Assembly: GCA_947600345.1 (NCBI GenBank)
Contig: CANQGC010000040.1
Span: 1-15,094, forward strand
Origin: an uncultured Clostridia bacterium
GTDB lineage: Bacteria > Bacillota > Clostridia > Christensenellales > Aristaeellaceae
DNA: 15,094 nt
Reading direction: 5' to 3'
The notes under the pieces are model-generated. The model was not told the DNA's origin, searched no databases, and saw only the letters and a list, made by a program, of their open reading frames with translations. Positions 14,092 to 15,094 of the stretch are shown here, one piece after another. A program made the position numbers and the translations under genes. How positions within the stretch are numbered: position 1 is the stretch's first letter; every line of letters begins with the position of its first letter.

Positions 14092-14662
14092 ACTGGAGAA
14101 ACTTCGCGGCGATTTGGAGAAGCTGATTGGCGAGCTCTACGCGGGCGAGCATAAGATACTGGTGCACGGGGAGGGAAGGCCCGGCGCGCGGGTGATGCTG
14201 GTGGGCGAGGCGCCCGGCGAGCAGGAGACGCTCCAGCAGCGGCCCTTCGTGGGCAAGGCGGGCAAGAACCTGGACGAGTTCCTGGCGCTGTCCGGCATCG
14301 ACCGCGCGGAGCTGTACGTGTCCAACGCGGTGAAGTTCCGGCCCACGAAGCTGTCCGCGGCGGGGCGGGTGGTGAACCGTCCGCCGAACCAGGAGGAGGT
14401 CAAGCTCTTCCTGCCCTGGCTGAAGCGGGAGATCGCGCTGGTTTCGCCCGAGCTGGTGGTCAGCCTGGGCAACGTGCCGCTGCGCGCGCTGCTGGGCCCG
14501 GGCCACGTGATCGGCGACGTGCACGGGCGCTTTCTGGAGGCCGACGGCGTGCGGCTCTACCCCATGTACCACCCGGCTTCGCTGATCTACAACCCCGCGC
14601 TGCGCCCGGTTTACGCGGAGGATATCGGGCGGTTGGCAGACTGGCTGAGAGCGCAAAAATAA
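14081..14662 (+). CDS. Uracil-DNA glycosylase superfamily protein without Fe-S cysteines
   Basis: This 193-residue product is a paralogue of the preceding glycosylase. It keeps VGEAPGEQETLQQRPFVGKA (41-60), SNAVKFRPTK (81-90) and MYHPASLIYNP (162-172), but contains no cysteine at all, so it cannot hold a 4Fe-4S cluster. It has a coiled N-terminal start (MASELEKLRGDLEKLIGELY) in place of the cysteine pair, and an insert RVVNRPPNQEE that similar clostridial proteins share. The ATG at 14081 lies inside the end of the upstream gene with GGTGAGGAG just before it; a TTG at 14060 is a less likely start. The overlap implies coupled expression. It may be an active uracil glycosylase, one for other damaged bases, or a noncatalytic partner; sequence alone does not decide. 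Confidence 0.88.
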   Translation: MASELEKLRGDLEKLIGELYAGEHKILVHGEGRPGARVMLVGEAPGEQETLQQRPFVGKAGKNLDEFLALSGIDRAELYVSNAVKFRPTKLSAAGRVVNRPPNQEEVKLFLPWLKREIALVSPELVVSLGNVPLRALLGPGHVIGDVHGRFLEADGVRLYPMYHPASLIYNPALRPVYAEDIGRLADWLRAQK

Positions 14663-14674
14663 AATTAAGAAAAA

Positions 14675-14688
14675 ACACAAAATTGTGT
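14675..14688. promoter_or_regulatory. Short perfect dyad upstream of the zinc-ribbon gene promoter
   Basis: ACACAA and TTGTGT (14675-14680 and 14683-14688) around AA, 12 bases after the glycosylase paralogue stop and 10 bases before the next -35 box. Could be an operator half of the downstream promoter or a weak 3' hairpin. Short AT-rich dyads arise easily by chance. Confidence 0.3.
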
Positions 14689-14698
14689 CATTTCCCCC

Positions 14699-14726
14699 TT
14701 GCGCTTTCCGTACAATCGTGTATAAT
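14699..14726 (+). promoter_or_regulatory. Promoter of the zinc-ribbon gene
   Basis: TTGCGC (14699-14704), 16-base spacer, perfect TATAAT (14721-14726). The transcript would start near 14733, leaving a leader of about 78 bases. Confidence 0.7.
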
Positions 14727-14734
14727 TACACCTT

Positions 14735-14760
14735 GGAAGGAATTGACGGGAAATCCTTCC
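14735..14760 (+). promoter_or_regulatory. 5'-terminal stem-loop in the zinc-ribbon gene leader
   Basis: GGAAGGAATT (14735-14744) pairs with AAATCCTTCC (14751-14760) around GACGGG: seven pairs, one A-A mismatch, two pairs. It begins within a few bases of the predicted transcription start and is well clear of the ribosome binding site (14797-14803). The placement resembles that in the cysD leader. Confidence 0.4.
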
Positions 14761-14811
14761 CGGCCGAGAGCATAGGGAAGAATCATCTTTATTCTGAGAG
14801 GAGTAAGATTG

Positions 14812-15094
14812 ATGGGTCTCATCAAATGTCCACGCTGCGAATTGAATTACATGCTGGACACGGAGAAGATGTGCTCCGTCTGCCGGCGGGAGGTTCGCGG
14901 TGAGAGCGAACAGTACGATACGATCGAACTCTGTTCCGAATGTGGGGAAAACCCGGTGGTGCCCGGCCAGGAGCTGTGCGCCTACTGCCTGAAGGAGCTC
15001 GCCCAGCGCGCGAGCGAGAATCAGGACGAGGAGAACGTGGTTTCCGGAACCGCGGACATCGGCATCGATTCCGTCAGCACCATGGACGAGATCG
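14812..15094 (+). CDS. Zinc-ribbon protein with four CxxC knuckles, 3' end outside window
   Basis: The first 94 codons are present and the gene continues past the window. Cysteines lie in four CxxC pairs: 6/9 (CPRC), 21/24 (CSVC), 41/44 (CSEC) and 56/59 (CAYC). This predicts two zinc-binding units, followed by a polar acidic stretch (about 66-94: ASENQDEENVV and onward). I do not recognise the full family. Zinc ribbons of this kind occur in nucleic-acid-binding and regulatory proteins, and also as N-terminal sensors of larger proteins. The ATG at 14812 has AGAGGAG 8 bases upstream. The gene has its own promoter and a structured leader, so it is probably separate from the glycosylase pair. Confidence 0.85.
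   Translation, partial: MGLIKCPRCELNYMLDTEKMCSVCRREVRGESEQYDTIELCSECGENPVVPGQELCAYCLKELAQRASENQDEENVVSGTADIGIDSVSTMDEI

Overview
This window reads as chromosomal DNA from a GC-rich, endospore-forming member of the Firmicutes, most likely a Clostridia-type anaerobe. The spore marker is gpr, the germination protease. The cdaA-cdaR operon, a VanW-domain wall protein, a cysteine-free uracil-DNA-glycosylase paralogue beside a family-4 enzyme, strong GGAGG-type ribosome binding sites and TATAAT-type promoters fit that assignment. I cannot place it more narrowly from the sequence. Coding regions are GC-rich, and promoters stand out as short AT-rich islands.

Left part (1-2127, minus strand): a partial cysD (sulfate adenylyltransferase subunit 2, sulfate assimilation), then an orphan MsmX/UgpC/MalK-type sugar-importer ATPase with its own promoter and a trailing hairpin. 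A divergent AT-rich intergenic region follows. It holds a perfect 20-bp palindrome over the -35 box of the next operon.

Centre-left (2416-6846, plus strand): cdaA (c-di-AMP synthase), cdaR (its YbbR-domain partner) and a membrane-anchored protein of unknown function form a compact operon. An iron-containing alcohol dehydrogenase and a small DUF2442 protein follow, closed by a strong bidirectional terminator shared with the convergent gpr gene.

Centre (7089-10664): gpr on the minus strand diverges from rpsT (ribosomal protein S20, TTG start), which has its own promoter and terminator. rarA (replication-associated AAA+ ATPase) and a tightly coupled alpha/beta hydrolase follow.

Right part (10815-15094): a VanW/peptidoglycan-binding membrane protein with a histone-H1-like Lys/Ala-rich cytoplasmic tail; a 416-base gene-free stretch almost completely made of abutting hairpins; a 73-residue membrane protein; five degenerate 14-base repeats; two overlapping uracil-DNA-glycosylase-superfamily genes (one with the Fe-S cysteines, one with no cysteine); and the start of a protein with four CxxC knuckles.

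The most unusual object is the hairpin array at 12732-13053. It resolves into two consecutive copies of one architecture: a stem-loop followed by a closing stem that encloses three further stem-loops. The arm sequences differ between copies but stay self-complementary, which looks like compensatory change. I see no known RNA family in it.
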